This document shows, in pieces, positions 46,103-54,971 of a stretch of DNA of 64,000 nucleotides (its first letter is position 1; each line of letters starts with the position of its first letter). The DNA is from Microbacterium allomyrinae. Lineage in GTDB: Bacteria > Actinomycetota > Actinomycetes > Actinomycetales > Microbacteriaceae. The DNA lies in assembly GCF_020682705.1 (NCBI RefSeq), contig NZ_JAGTTN010000002.1:558001-622000 (forward strand), in the 5' to 3' direction. The translations under genes were made by a program, and so were the position numbers. The notes under the pieces are model-generated. The model did no database searches. It was not told the origin of the DNA and saw only the letters and a list, made by a program, of their open reading frames with translations.

Positions 46103-48307
46103 TCAGGTCCTGAGTTCGGCGCTCGGAGCATGCGAGGGCGGCGCTGCCGCCGCGAGCGCGGCGAGGGACGCGGCCACGGAGTGATCGGCGGCGGCATCCG
46201 ATCGGGGGTGCTCGCACAGCACGATGAGCGACTTCGCCGCGAGCCGCAGTACGTCCCCGGGTTTCACGAGATCGGAATCCGCTCGCTCCCCCGCCGTGTC
46301 GACGAAGACCTCCCAGTCGGGGCTGTACTCGACGACCGGAATTCGGAAGTCGATGATGTCGTCGCCGGCGTTGAACAGGACGATGAAATGCCGATCCCGG
46401 ATCTGCTCGCCGCGCCGGTCCCGCTCGCGGATCCCTGCCCCATTGAGGAACACGCCGACCGCGCGGCCGAATCCCGAATCCCAGTCCTCGGGCTGCATGA
46501 GCGTGCCGTCGGGCCGCAGCCAGGCGATGTCCTGAACGGGAGCGCCGGCAGCGCGACGCACCGGGCGTCCCTCGAAGAAGCGCCGACGGCGGAAGGTGGG
46601 GTGGTCGCGTCGGAGCCGTGCGAGGGCGGAGGTGAACTCGAGCAGGGGAAGGTCCGCGGCATCCCAGTCCACCCAGGTTGTCTCGTTGTCCTGCGCGTAG
46701 CCGTTGTTGTTGCCGTGCTGGGTGCGGCCGATCTCGTCGCCGTGCAGGAGCATGGGCACGCCCTGGCTGAGCATGAGCGTCGCGATGAAGTTGCGCTGCT
46801 GCCGCGCGCGTAGCGTGAGCACGGCGGGATCGTCGGTGGGACCCTCGACACCGAAGTTGTCGGATCGGTTGTCGTCCGCGCCGTCACGGCCGTCTTCGCC
46901 GTTCGCATCGTTGTGCTTCTCTTCGTATGAGACGAGGTCTCGCAGCGTGAAGCCGTCGTGGGCGGTGACGAAGTTGACGGATGCCACGGGGCGGCGCCCG
47001 GAGTGCTCGTAGAGGTCCGCCGATCCGGTGAGACGTGACGCGAACTCGCCCAGCGCCTGCGGCTCGCCGCGCCAGAAGTCGCGCACCGTGTCGCGGTACT
47101 GGCCGTTCCATTCCGTCCACTGCGGCGGAAAATTGCCGACCTGGTAGCCACCGGGGCCGACGTCCCATGGTTCGGCGATGAGCTTCACCTGCGACACCAC
47201 CGGGTCCTGCTGGACGAGCTCGAAGAACGCCGACAGGCGGTCGACGTCGTAGAACTCGCGGGCGAGGGCCGAAGCGAGGTCGAACCGGAACCCGTCGACG
47301 TGCATTTCCAGCACCCAGTACCGCAGCGAGTCCATGATCAGCTGCAGCGAGTGCGGGTTGCGTACGTTCAGGCTGTTGCCCGTGCCGGTGTAGTCGGTGT
47401 AGAAGCGCTTGTCGTCCTCTTCGAGCTTGTAGTAGGCGGCGTTGTCGATGCCGCGCATCGACAGCGTCGGACCGAGGTGATTGCCCTCCGCGGTGTGGTT
47501 GTACACGACGTCGAGGATCACCTCGATGCCGGCGGCGTGCATGGCGCGCACCATCCCCTTGAACTCCTGCACCTGCTGCCCGCGATGGCCGGTGGCGGCG
47601 TACGCGTTATGCGGGGCGAAGTAGGAGATGGTGTTGTAGCCCCAGTAGTTCGAGAGCCCCTTCTCCTGCAGGATCGCGTCGTCCACGAACTGGTGCACCG
47701 GCATGAGCTCGATCGCGGTGACGCCGAGCTTGAGCAGGTGGTCGATGATCGCCGGGTGCGCGAGCGCGCTGTAGGTGCCGCGCATCTCGTCGGGGATGGC
47801 GGGGTGGCGCATCGTGAGGCCCCGCACGTGGGCCTCGTACACGAGTGTCTCGGAGTACGGCGTGCCGGGCCGTCGATCACCCGCCCAGTCGAAGTACGGG
47901 TTGACGACGACGCCCTTGAGCATGGCGGCAGCGGAGTCCAGGTCGTTGCGGGAGTCGGGATCGCCGAACGTGTAGCCGTAGACGGCCTGGCCCCAGGCGA
48001 TATCCCCCTCGACCGCCTTCGCGTACGGGTCGAGCAGGAGCTTGGCGGGGTTGAACCGCAGTCCGTTCGCCGGATCGTACGGGCCGTGCACGCGGTACCC
48101 GTAGCGCTGACCGGGCTGCACGTTCGGCACGTACACGTGCCAGACGTACGCGTCCACCTCTGCGATGTCCAGTCGTGTCTCTGCGCCGCGCTCGCCGAAC
48201 AGACAGAGCTCGACGCGTTCGGCGCCTTCGCTGAACAGCGCGAAGTTCGTGCCGCTTCCGTCGAACGTCGCGCCCAGCGGATAGGCGGATCCCGGCCAGG
48301 TGTGCAT
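46103..48307 (-). CDS. glgX: glycogen debranching enzyme GlgX, second copy
   Basis: A 734-residue GH13 enzyme of the canonical GlgX/TreX length: MHTWPGSAYPLGATFDGSGTNFALFSEGAE opening, CBM48, LDVVYNHTAEGNHLGPTL, nucleophile Asp in VDGFRFDLASALARE, acid Glu in IAEPWDVGPGGYQVGNFPP and VNFVTAHDGFTLRDLVSY. It has the C-terminal beta domain. ATG at 48307 with GGGGGAATTC upstream and TAGGGT at 48335-48340. It is convergent with map, which it follows at 43 bases. It has no glycogen neighbours here. Confidence 0.94.
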   Translation of the reverse strand: MHTWPGSAYPLGATFDGSGTNFALFSEGAERVELCLFGERGAETRLDIAEVDAYVWHVYVPNVQPGQRYGYRVHGPYDPANGLRFNPAKLLLDPYAKAVEGDIAWGQAVYGYTFGDPDSRNDLDSAAAMLKGVVVNPYFDWAGDRRPGTPYSETLVYEAHVRGLTMRHPAIPDEMRGTYSALAHPAIIDHLLKLGVTAIELMPVHQFVDDAILQEKGLSNYWGYNTISYFAPHNAYAATGHRGQQVQEFKGMVRAMHAAGIEVILDVVYNHTAEGNHLGPTLSMRGIDNAAYYKLEEDDKRFYTDYTGTGNSLNVRNPHSLQLIMDSLRYWVLEMHVDGFRFDLASALAREFYDVDRLSAFFELVQQDPVVSQVKLIAEPWDVGPGGYQVGNFPPQWTEWNGQYRDTVRDFWRGEPQALGEFASRLTGSADLYEHSGRRPVASVNFVTAHDGFTLRDLVSYEEKHNDANGEDGRDGADDNRSDNFGVEGPTDDPAVLTLRARQQRNFIATLMLSQGVPMLLHGDEIGRTQHGNNNGYAQDNETTWVDWDAADLPLLEFTSALARLRRDHPTFRRRRFFEGRPVRRAAGAPVQDIAWLRPDGTLMQPEDWDSGFGRAVGVFLNGAGIRERDRRGEQIRDRHFIVLFNAGDDIIDFRIPVVEYSPDWEVFVDTAGERADSDLVKPGDVLRLAAKSLIVLCEHPRSDAAADHSVAASLAALAAAAPPSHAPSAELRT

Positions 48308-48398
48308 CGAATTCCCCCGAGTGGTTATCGGCTCACCCTATCGAGGACGGATGCCGAGGCCGACGCATCCGTTCTCACATCGTCTTCGCGACCTGTGT

Positions 48399-48415
48399 GA
48401 GCGAAACGTTCGCTC
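48399..48415. promoter_or_regulatory. 17-bp palindrome upstream of nirB
   Basis: GAGCGAA-ACG-TTCGCTC, perfect arms, about 40 bases upstream of the GAAACACCG box. A weaker pair CTCACA (48374-48379) / TGTGAG (48396-48401) overlaps its left side. It is a possible binding site for a dimeric regulator of nirBD. Confidence 0.45.
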
Positions 48416-48462
48416 GAGGTAACCGCGCGCGGCCCGGCGATGAAACACCGCGCTCCTAACGT
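48416..48462 (+). promoter_or_regulatory. nirB promoter with a GlnR-like box
   Basis: GAGGTAAC (48416-48423), 18 bases, GAAACACCG (48442-48450) in the -35 position, six bases, then -10 TAACGT (48457-48462). The same three elements with identical spacing precede narK. GTAAC/GAAAC half sites resemble the GlnR consensus of Actinobacteria. Transcription would begin near 48469, giving a leader of about 37 bases. Confidence 0.7.
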
Positions 48463-48505
48463 CGCAGGCACACACCGAGAGACCCGTCGTCGATCAGGAG
48501 AAATC

Positions 48506-51205
48506 ATGTCAGAGGCCACCCGCGCTGCCGGCGAATCGTCGGACCGCGCCGTCAAGAACTCGAAACATGGTGCTGACGGTCCCGCAACATCACCCGCGTA
48601 CGGTGGCGACATGAGCACCACCCCCGCCCTCGGCACGCACGTCGTGGTGGTGGGCGCGGGGATGGTCGCGCACCGCTTCGTCGAGAGCCTGCTCAGCCGA
48701 GGCGGTGCGGACTGGCGCATCACCCTCATCGGCGAGGAGGATCGCCACCCGTACGACCGCGTCGGCCTGACCGGATACTTCGGCGGTGCGAGCGCGGACG
48801 ACCTCACTCTCGACCGCGAGATGCTCGACGACGAGCGCCTGCGCTTCCTCCGGGGCGACGCCGTGGCCCGCATCGACAGGACGGCGCGACGCGTCACGAC
48901 CAAGAGCGGCGTCAGCGTCGCCTACGACCGTCTCGTCCTGGCCACCGGCTCGTATGCGGCCCGCCTCGCTGTCGACGGATTCGGTCTCGAGGGCTGCTTC
49001 GTCTATCGCACGCTCGACGACGTCGAGATGCTCGAGGCGTTCGTCGCCCGTCGCAGCGCCGAACTCGGCCGCCCCCTCACCGGAACTGTCATCGGCGGCG
49101 GCCTGCTCGGGCTCGAAGCGGCGGGAGCACTGCAGGGCCTGGACGTCGCGTGCACCGTCGTGCAGTCCTCCGACCGGCTTATGTCGGCTCAGCTCGACCT
49201 CCCGGGCGGCAATACTCTCCGGCGCCTCATCGAATCGCGCGGGATCACGGTCAAGACCGAGACGGTCACCACGCGGCTCGACCCCGACCGCAGCGGCCAG
49301 GTCGCGGGCCTGGAGTTCCGTGACGGCACATACGAGCGCACCGATGTGGTGGTCTTCACGGTCGGCGTCCGCCCGCGCGACGAGCTCGCACGTGCCGCAG
49401 AGCTGGATGTCCACCCTCGTGGCGGCGTCCTGATCGACGCGGGCTGCCAGACCTCGGACCCGAGGATCATGGCGATCGGCGAGGTCGCGAACTTCGACGG
49501 CATGTGCGTCGGTCTCGTCGCCCCCGGCTATGCGATGGCCGAGGTCGCCGCGACCCGTCTCCTGGGCGCGGATCCGCACAGCCGCGAGGCATCCTTCCCC
49601 GGCTACGACCTGTCCACCAAGCTCAAGCTCTCCGGCGTCGACGTGGCGAGCTTCGGCGATGCCTTCGCTGAGACGCCCGGCGCGCTCGACGTGACGTACA
49701 CCGACCCGGTCGCCGGCGTGTACAAGAAGCTCGTGCTGTCGGACGACGCGAAGACCCTGCTCGGCGGCATCCTCGTCGGCGACGCGTCGGCGTACGGCTC
49801 GCTGCGCCCACTCGTGGGGGGCGCACTCGGCGGTGACCCGGCGGCGTACCTCATGCCGGAGGGCGGGGTCGCAGCGCCCACCGGAGATCTTCCTGACGAG
49901 GCGCTGGTGTGCTCGTGCAACAGCGTCACTGCCGGCACGATCCGCGGAGCGGTTCACGATGAGGGCTGCACCGACGTTGCGAGTGTAAAGGCCTGCACGA
50001 AGGCGGGAGCCGCTTGCGGCTCGTGCGTGATGATGGTCAAGAAGATCGTCGGCACCGAGCTCGCCAAGAGCGGCGCTGCACTGAGCAACGCGATCTGCGA
50101 GCACTTCGACATGTCGCGTCGCCAGCTCTTCGACTCCGTGCGCGTATCGGGGTTGACTACTTTCAGTGCGGTCATCGAGCGCTTCGGCAGCGGACGCGGG
50201 TGCGACATCTGCAAGCCGGCCCTCGCGAGCATCCTCTCCACGCTGGTGCGCGGACATGTGCTCGACGGCGAGAACGCGACACTGCAGGACACCAACGATC
50301 ACGTGATGGCGAACCTGCAGAAGGACGGCAGCTACTCGGTCGTGCCCCGCATCCCCGGCGGCGAGATCACCCCCGAGGGGCTCCTCGCGATCGGACAGGT
50401 CGCGAAGGACTTCGGGCTCTATACCAAGATCACCGGCGGCCAGCGCATCGACATGTTCGGAGCGCGCCTGGAGCAGCTTCCCGAGATCTGGAAGCAGCTC
50501 GTCGACGCCGGATTCGAATCGGGCCATGCCTACGGCAAGTCCTTGCGCACGGTGAAGTCATGTGTCGGATCCACGTGGTGCCGCTACGGCGTGCAGGACT
50601 CGGTTGGCATGGCCGTACAGCTCGAGCTGCGCTACCGCGGCCTCCGCTCACCCCACAAGATCAAGCTCGGTGTCTCGGGCTGCGCCCGCGAGTGCGCAGA
50701 AGCCCGCGGCAAGGACGTCGGCGTCATCGCCACCGAATCCGGCTGGAACATGTACGTCGGCGGAAACGGCGGATTCACTCCTCGCCACGCGGTGCTGCTG
50801 GCAGAGAACCTGAGCGACGAGGACCTTCTCACCGCCATCGACCGGTTCCTGATGTACTACATCTTCACCGCCGACCGTCTCCAGCGGACCGCGCCCTGGT
50901 TCGAAGACCTCGACGGAGGGATCGAAGGCCTTCGCGATGTCATCTTCGAGGACAGCCTCGGCATCTGCGCCGATCTTGATGCCGCGATGGACGCGCATCT
51001 GGACTCGTACGAGGACGAATGGAAGGCCACTCTCGAAGACCCCGAGAAGCTCCGCCGCTTCGCGTCCTTCGTGAACGCCCCTACTACGCCGGATCCCTCG
51101 CTCGCCTACACGGCCGAGCGCGGACAGCCGCGACCCGCTACGGATGACGAGCGCACCGATTCGCGCGTGCTCATCGCCGGCACGACCCTGGAGGTGCGCC
51201 GATGA
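48506..51205 (+). CDS. nirB: assimilatory nitrite reductase, large subunit
   Basis: An 899-residue NADH-dependent nitrite reductase reducing nitrite to ammonium in the cytosol. Domains: FAD/NADH binding (VVVVGAGMVAHR near 45; GTVIGGGLLGLEAAG), BFD-like [2Fe-2S] (CSC ... CGSC, about 467-520), then ferredoxin-type half domains and the siroheme/[4Fe-4S] site CVGSTWC (about 685) and GCARECAEA (about 726). The ATG at 48506 is chosen for its AGGAGAAATC ribosome site; the ATG at 48611 would give a protein of normal N-terminus, so residues 1-35 are an added low-complexity segment. Confidence 0.95.
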   Translation: MSEATRAAGESSDRAVKNSKHGADGPATSPAYGGDMSTTPALGTHVVVVGAGMVAHRFVESLLSRGGADWRITLIGEEDRHPYDRVGLTGYFGGASADDLTLDREMLDDERLRFLRGDAVARIDRTARRVTTKSGVSVAYDRLVLATGSYAARLAVDGFGLEGCFVYRTLDDVEMLEAFVARRSAELGRPLTGTVIGGGLLGLEAAGALQGLDVACTVVQSSDRLMSAQLDLPGGNTLRRLIESRGITVKTETVTTRLDPDRSGQVAGLEFRDGTYERTDVVVFTVGVRPRDELARAAELDVHPRGGVLIDAGCQTSDPRIMAIGEVANFDGMCVGLVAPGYAMAEVAATRLLGADPHSREASFPGYDLSTKLKLSGVDVASFGDAFAETPGALDVTYTDPVAGVYKKLVLSDDAKTLLGGILVGDASAYGSLRPLVGGALGGDPAAYLMPEGGVAAPTGDLPDEALVCSCNSVTAGTIRGAVHDEGCTDVASVKACTKAGAACGSCVMMVKKIVGTELAKSGAALSNAICEHFDMSRRQLFDSVRVSGLTTFSAVIERFGSGRGCDICKPALASILSTLVRGHVLDGENATLQDTNDHVMANLQKDGSYSVVPRIPGGEITPEGLLAIGQVAKDFGLYTKITGGQRIDMFGARLEQLPEIWKQLVDAGFESGHAYGKSLRTVKSCVGSTWCRYGVQDSVGMAVQLELRYRGLRSPHKIKLGVSGCARECAEARGKDVGVIATESGWNMYVGGNGGFTPRHAVLLAENLSDEDLLTAIDRFLMYYIFTADRLQRTAPWFEDLDGGIEGLRDVIFEDSLGICADLDAAMDAHLDSYEDEWKATLEDPEKLRRFASFVNAPTTPDPSLAYTAERGQPRPATDDERTDSRVLIAGTTLEVRR

Positions 51206-51600
51206 CCCTCGTCGACCCGCAGACGGCCGAGTACACCGCGCCGGACGGATGGGTGCGCGTCTGCGCACTCGACGACCTCGAGATCGAGCGCGGCCGTGCC
51301 GCACTGCTCGGAGGTACGCAGATCGCGCTGTTCCTGCTCCATGCTCCTGATGGCAAGGGCGGGCGGGTGCACGCGGTGTCGAACTTCGATCCCTACAGCC
51401 GTGCGCATGTCATCTCGCGCGGCATCGTCGGCACGCGTCAAGACGCCCCCACCGTCGCCTCGCCCATGTACAAGCAGGTGTTCGACCTGCGCACCGGCGT
51501 CTGCCTCGATACGCAGGGCAAAGAGTCCCTGTCGCTTCACGTCTGGCCGGTGACGCTGGATGACGGGAACGTCCTCGTCCGCTGGGATGGTGACTCGTGA
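51202..51600 (+). CDS. nirD: assimilatory nitrite reductase, small subunit
   Basis: A 132-residue Rieske-fold partner of NirB. The two Cys-x-His ligand pairs of true Rieske proteins are missing (SNFDPYSRAHV and SPMYKQVFDL stand in their places), as in E. coli NirD, so it should not bind a cluster. The ATG at 51202 overlaps the nirB stop (ATGA), and its own stop overlaps the next gene (GTGA), so the operon is tightly coupled. Confidence 0.92.
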   Translation: MTLVDPQTAEYTAPDGWVRVCALDDLEIERGRAALLGGTQIALFLLHAPDGKGGRVHAVSNFDPYSRAHVISRGIVGTRQDAPTVASPMYKQVFDLRTGVCLDTQGKESLSLHVWPVTLDDGNVLVRWDGDS

Positions 51601-52829
51601 CCACGATGCTCGGAGTCTCGCTCGCCGGCCGGCGCGTGCTGATGGTCGGCGGCGGGTCGGTCACGGCCCGGCGACTCGAACGCTTTCTCGCCGACGGCGC
51701 CGATGCGGCGATCGTCGCCCCGGAGCTCTCCGATGGCGTCCGGGCACTGGTTGACGCCCACGGTGTGCCGTGGACTCCCCGCCGCGTGCGTACGGCCGAT
51801 GTCGCGGGCGCGTGGCTCGTGCACACCGCGACCGGCGACGCCCGCATCGACGCCGACGTCGCAGCCGCGTGCGAGCGCCGCCGCGTGCTCTGCGTCAACG
51901 CCTCCGACGGCGCCCACGGCAGCGCGCGATTGGCCGCTGAGACCCGCTCGGGCGATGTCGTGGTCGGCGTCGTCTCGGACGCCGGCGTCGACCCCCGGCG
52001 CACCGCACGGGTGAGGGATGCCGTCGCCACGCTGCTGCGCGAAGGGTCGCTGCCGCTGCGCCGCCGCCGCTCCGCGCGCACCGGCAGGGTCGACCTCGTC
52101 GGCGGCGGCCCCGGTCCCGCCGACCTCATGACCGTCCGCGGACGGCGCCTGCTGGCCGAGGCGGATGTCGTCGTGGCCGACCGTCTCGGTCCCACCGACG
52201 TGCTGTCGGAACTGGACCCCGACGTCGAGATCATCGATGTGGGCAAGCGTCCCGGCCATCACCCCGTTCCGCAGGACGAGATCAACGCGCTTCTCGTCGA
52301 GCACGCCCGCGCCGGCAAGCACGTCGTCCGACTCAAGGGCGGCGATCCGTTCGTGTACGGCCGCGGCGGTGAAGAGGTGGCGGCGTGTCTCGCCGCAGGC
52401 GTTCCCGTCGAGGTCGTGCCGGGCCTCACCAGCGTCGTGTCGGTGCCCCAGGCAGCCGGGATCCCGGTGACGCATCGCGGTACGGCGGCCGGCCTTCACG
52501 TGGTGAACGGGCAGGCCGACACATCCCCGTCCACGCTCGCCGCGCTCGCCGACGACACGGTGACGACCGTCGTGCTGATGGGTGTCGCCGCGCTCCCCCG
52601 TCTCGTCGCCGCGGCTCTCGCCGCGGGTGCTCCTGCCGACCGGCCGATGGCGATCGTGGAACGCGGTCACACCCCCGAGCAGCGCACCACCCGCACGACC
52701 CTCGCGGAGGCGGTGGCGGACGCAGAGCGCGCCGGCGTGCGCAATCCGGCGGTCATCGTCGTGGGCGACGTGGCCCGCGCAGGTCTGCTCCTCCCCCAGC
52801 ACGAGCTGGCAGGTGACGCGAACCGGTGA
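51597..52829 (+). CDS. cysG: siroheme synthase: precorrin-2 dehydrogenase + uroporphyrinogen-III methyltransferase
   Basis: A 410-residue two-domain enzyme for the NirB cofactor. Residues about 1-150 form a CysG-B/Met8-like Rossmann domain (RVLMVGGGSVTARRLE; LCVNASDGAHGS); residues about 160-410 form the methyltransferase with VDLVGGGPGPADLMTVRG and VRLKGGDPFVYGRGGEE and the GIPVTHRG loop. Whether the N-terminal half also chelates iron is unknown. GTG at 51597 overlaps the nirD stop. Confidence 0.92.
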   Translation: MTTMLGVSLAGRRVLMVGGGSVTARRLERFLADGADAAIVAPELSDGVRALVDAHGVPWTPRRVRTADVAGAWLVHTATGDARIDADVAAACERRRVLCVNASDGAHGSARLAAETRSGDVVVGVVSDAGVDPRRTARVRDAVATLLREGSLPLRRRRSARTGRVDLVGGGPGPADLMTVRGRRLLAEADVVVADRLGPTDVLSELDPDVEIIDVGKRPGHHPVPQDEINALLVEHARAGKHVVRLKGGDPFVYGRGGEEVAACLAAGVPVEVVPGLTSVVSVPQAAGIPVTHRGTAAGLHVVNGQADTSPSTLAALADDTVTTVVLMGVAALPRLVAAALAAGAPADRPMAIVERGHTPEQRTTRTTLAEAVADAERAGVRNPAVIVVGDVARAGLLLPQHELAGDANR

Positions 52830-53974
52830 CCTCCCTGCCCCGCCCCGCACTGTCGGCGGCGCTCGACGGCTGCACGATCGTGATCGCCGTCGATCGCCGC
52901 TCGTCGGAGCTCGCCGCCGCCCTCGAGCGACACGGCGCTCAGGTGCGCCACGCGCCCGCGCTGACGATCGTGCCGCATATCGACGACGACGCCCTGATCG
53001 AGGCGACACGCGAGCTCATCGCGCAGCAGCCCGAGATCGTCGTCGCAACGACCGGCGTGGGCTTCCGGGGATGGATGGAGGCCGCCGACGAGGCGGGACT
53101 GCTCGATGATCTTCATGCGGCGCTGTCGCGGGCGCAGATCGTCGCGCGCGGTCCGAAGGCACGCGGCGCTATTCAGCAGGCAGGATTCACGGCCGACTGG
53201 GTCGCGGAGTCCGAGACCTCGGCCGAGCTCGGCGAGTACCTCCTCGCGGAGGGCGTCGCCCGGCGGCGTGTCGCCGTGCAGCACCACGGCTCGGGCGCCG
53301 ACGGGCTCGACGAGCTCTTCGCACAGGCCGGTGCCGATGTGGTCAGTCTGACGGTGTACCGCTGGGGTCCGCCGCCGGATCCCGCGGTGGTGTGCCGCTC
53401 GGTGTCGACCACGGCCCAGGGCGAGGTCGACGCCGTGCTCTTCACTTCCGCCCCCGGAGCTGCGGAGTGGCTGGCCGCGGCCGCGCGCGAGGGCGTGCTC
53501 GACGACATCGTGGATCTCGCCGCGAGCGGCAGGGTGCTGATGGCAGCAGTCGGCCCCATCACGGCCGAGCCGCTGCGCGCCGTCGGCATCGCGCCGCTGA
53601 TCGCCGAACGCGGACGGCTCGGCTCACTGGTTCGCGCGGTGGTGACACATTTCGGCGGCGGGCACGCGGCATCCCTTCCGACCAACGCGGGACGGCTGGA
53701 ATTGCGCAGCACCGGCGTCGTCATCGACGGTCGCCACGTGCCGCTCTCGCGTACCGGCACCGACATCCTCGCGTCGCTGTTCGAGGCCGGCGGCGGCGTC
53801 GTGTCGCGTGCGCGACTTCAGAACGCCCTGCCGCGCTCGGGCGAGAACACCCATGCGGTCGAGATGGCCGTGGCCCGTCTGCGCGAGGCCATCGGCGTGC
53901 CGGACCTCATCAAGACCGTTGTCAAGCGCGGTTACCGGCTGAACGTGCTCGATCCGGTCGAAGCGACTGCGTGA
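52826..53974 (+). CDS. nnaR: HemD-like domain fused to an OmpR-type winged helix (NnaR-type regulator)
   Basis: A 382-residue protein. Residues about 10-270 resemble uroporphyrinogen-III synthase (IVIAVDRRSSELAAALERHGAQV; RRRVAVQHHGSGADGLDELF; DAVLFTSAPGAAEWL). Residues about 289-378 are an OmpR/PhoB winged helix (VVIDGRHVPLSRTGTDILASLFEAGG; HAVEMAVARLREAIG; TVVKRGYRLNVL). Streptomyces NnaR and mycobacterial homologues with this fusion activate nitrate/nitrite genes; here it ends the nirBD-cysG operon (ATGA/GTGA overlaps), so autoregulation of the block is likely. Whether HemD activity remains is not clear. Confidence 0.88.
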   Translation: MTSLPRPALSAALDGCTIVIAVDRRSSELAAALERHGAQVRHAPALTIVPHIDDDALIEATRELIAQQPEIVVATTGVGFRGWMEAADEAGLLDDLHAALSRAQIVARGPKARGAIQQAGFTADWVAESETSAELGEYLLAEGVARRRVAVQHHGSGADGLDELFAQAGADVVSLTVYRWGPPPDPAVVCRSVSTTAQGEVDAVLFTSAPGAAEWLAAAAREGVLDDIVDLAASGRVLMAAVGPITAEPLRAVGIAPLIAERGRLGSLVRAVVTHFGGGHAASLPTNAGRLELRSTGVVIDGRHVPLSRTGTDILASLFEAGGGVVSRARLQNALPRSGENTHAVEMAVARLREAIGVPDLIKTVVKRGYRLNVLDPVEATA

Positions 53975-54021
53975 CGTCGACCCGATCGGTCATTGCATCC
54001 GTGCGCCGATGCCTGCGTGCG

Positions 54022-54714
54022 TCAGCGCACCGGCGGATCGGCGAGCAGATCGGGGCGATTGAGGCGGGTCCGATCGAGGCTCTGCTCGCGACGCCACGCC
54101 GCGATCGCCCCGTGGTTGCCGCTGAGGAGCACCGGCGGCACCTCCAGCCCGCGCCACTGGGCGGGCTTGGTGTAGCTCGGGTACTCGAGGAGTCCCGCCT
54201 CGTGGGATTCCTCGACCAGGCTCTCGGGGTTGCCGACGACACCCGGGATGAGGCGCGACACGGCCTCGATCATGGCCATCGCCGCGACCTCGCCGCCGTT
54301 GAGCACGTAGTCGCCGAGGCTGACCAGCCGCACGCGTCCGCGCGCGGCGTAGTGGTCGACGACACGCTGATCGATGCCCTCATAGCGCCCGCACGCGAAC
54401 ACCAGGTGCTTCTCGGCCGCGAGTTCCCGCGCCAGCGGCTGCGAGAACTGCTCTCCGGCGGGCGAGGGCACGAGCAGGACGGCGTCCTCGCTGAGTACGG
54501 CATCGAGCGCCTCACCCCACGGCTCGGGCTTCATCACCATGCCGGCTCCGCCGCCGTAGGGCGTGTCATCCACCGTGCGGTGGCGGTCGTGGGCCCAGTC
54601 CCGCAGATCGTGGACGTGCATATCGAGAATGCCGCGATCTCGGGCCTTCCCGATGAGCGAGACCCCGAGCACGTCGAAGAACGTCGGGAAGATCGTGACG
54701 ATGTCGACGCGCAT
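54022..54714 (-). CDS. trmD: tRNA (guanine-N1)-methyltransferase
   Basis: A 230-residue knot-fold enzyme making m1G37. Seen: [78 protein letters not shown] and the [33 protein letters not shown] end. The ATG at 54714 has TAGTCT (54722-54727) seven bases upstream, a leaderless-type promoter. Unusually it lies between nnaR and narK rather than next to rimM and rplS. Confidence 0.96.
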   Translation of the reverse strand: MRVDIVTIFPTFFDVLGVSLIGKARDRGILDMHVHDLRDWAHDRHRTVDDTPYGGGAGMVMKPEPWGEALDAVLSEDAVLLVPSPAGEQFSQPLARELAAEKHLVFACGRYEGIDQRVVDHYAARGRVRLVSLGDYVLNGGEVAAMAMIEAVSRLIPGVVGNPESLVEESHEAGLLEYPSYTKPAQWRGLEVPPVLLSGNHGAIAAWRREQSLDRTRLNRPDLLADPPVR

Positions 54715-54721
54715 GACTTCG

Positions 54722-54727
54722 AGACTA
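54722..54727 (-). promoter_or_regulatory. -10 box of a leaderless trmD promoter
   Basis: Reverse-strand TAGTCT, seven bases before the trmD ATG, with no ribosome site. It would let trmD be transcribed without rimM, from which nasA and narK separate it. Confidence 0.55.
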
Positions 54728-54821
54728 CCGCCCAGGCGGATGCCGGAATCCGAGCGTGTTTCCGACGTGTGACGGGACCCCAACACGACGCCCCGCACCG
54801 GCGTGACAGAGAAGTGATGGA

Positions 54822-54870
54822 GAGGTAACGGGGCGGGTGCGCGGGCGGAAACACCGGCTTCGTACGGTGT
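54822..54870 (+). promoter_or_regulatory. narK promoter with the same GlnR-like box as nirB
   Basis: GAGGTAAC (54822-54829), 18 bases, GAAACACCG (54848-54856), six bases, -10 TACGGT (54863-54868). An inverted repeat ACACCG/CGGTGT (54851-54856, 54865-54870) spans the -10. The narK leader would be about 97 bases. Confidence 0.7.
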
Positions 54871-54971
54871 AGCCATGCTCATTCCGCACTGAGCAGGTCC
54901 ACCCGGCACCACCGCCGGCGCATGTCCGCCCAGAGCTCGTCCACCCCCGCAGGTTCACACCAGGGAGCGTC

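Noticed and set aside
48590..50527. 645-residue reverse frame inside nirB
   Set aside because: Antisense to nirB, which has complete cofactor motifs. No ribosome site or family features in the antisense product.
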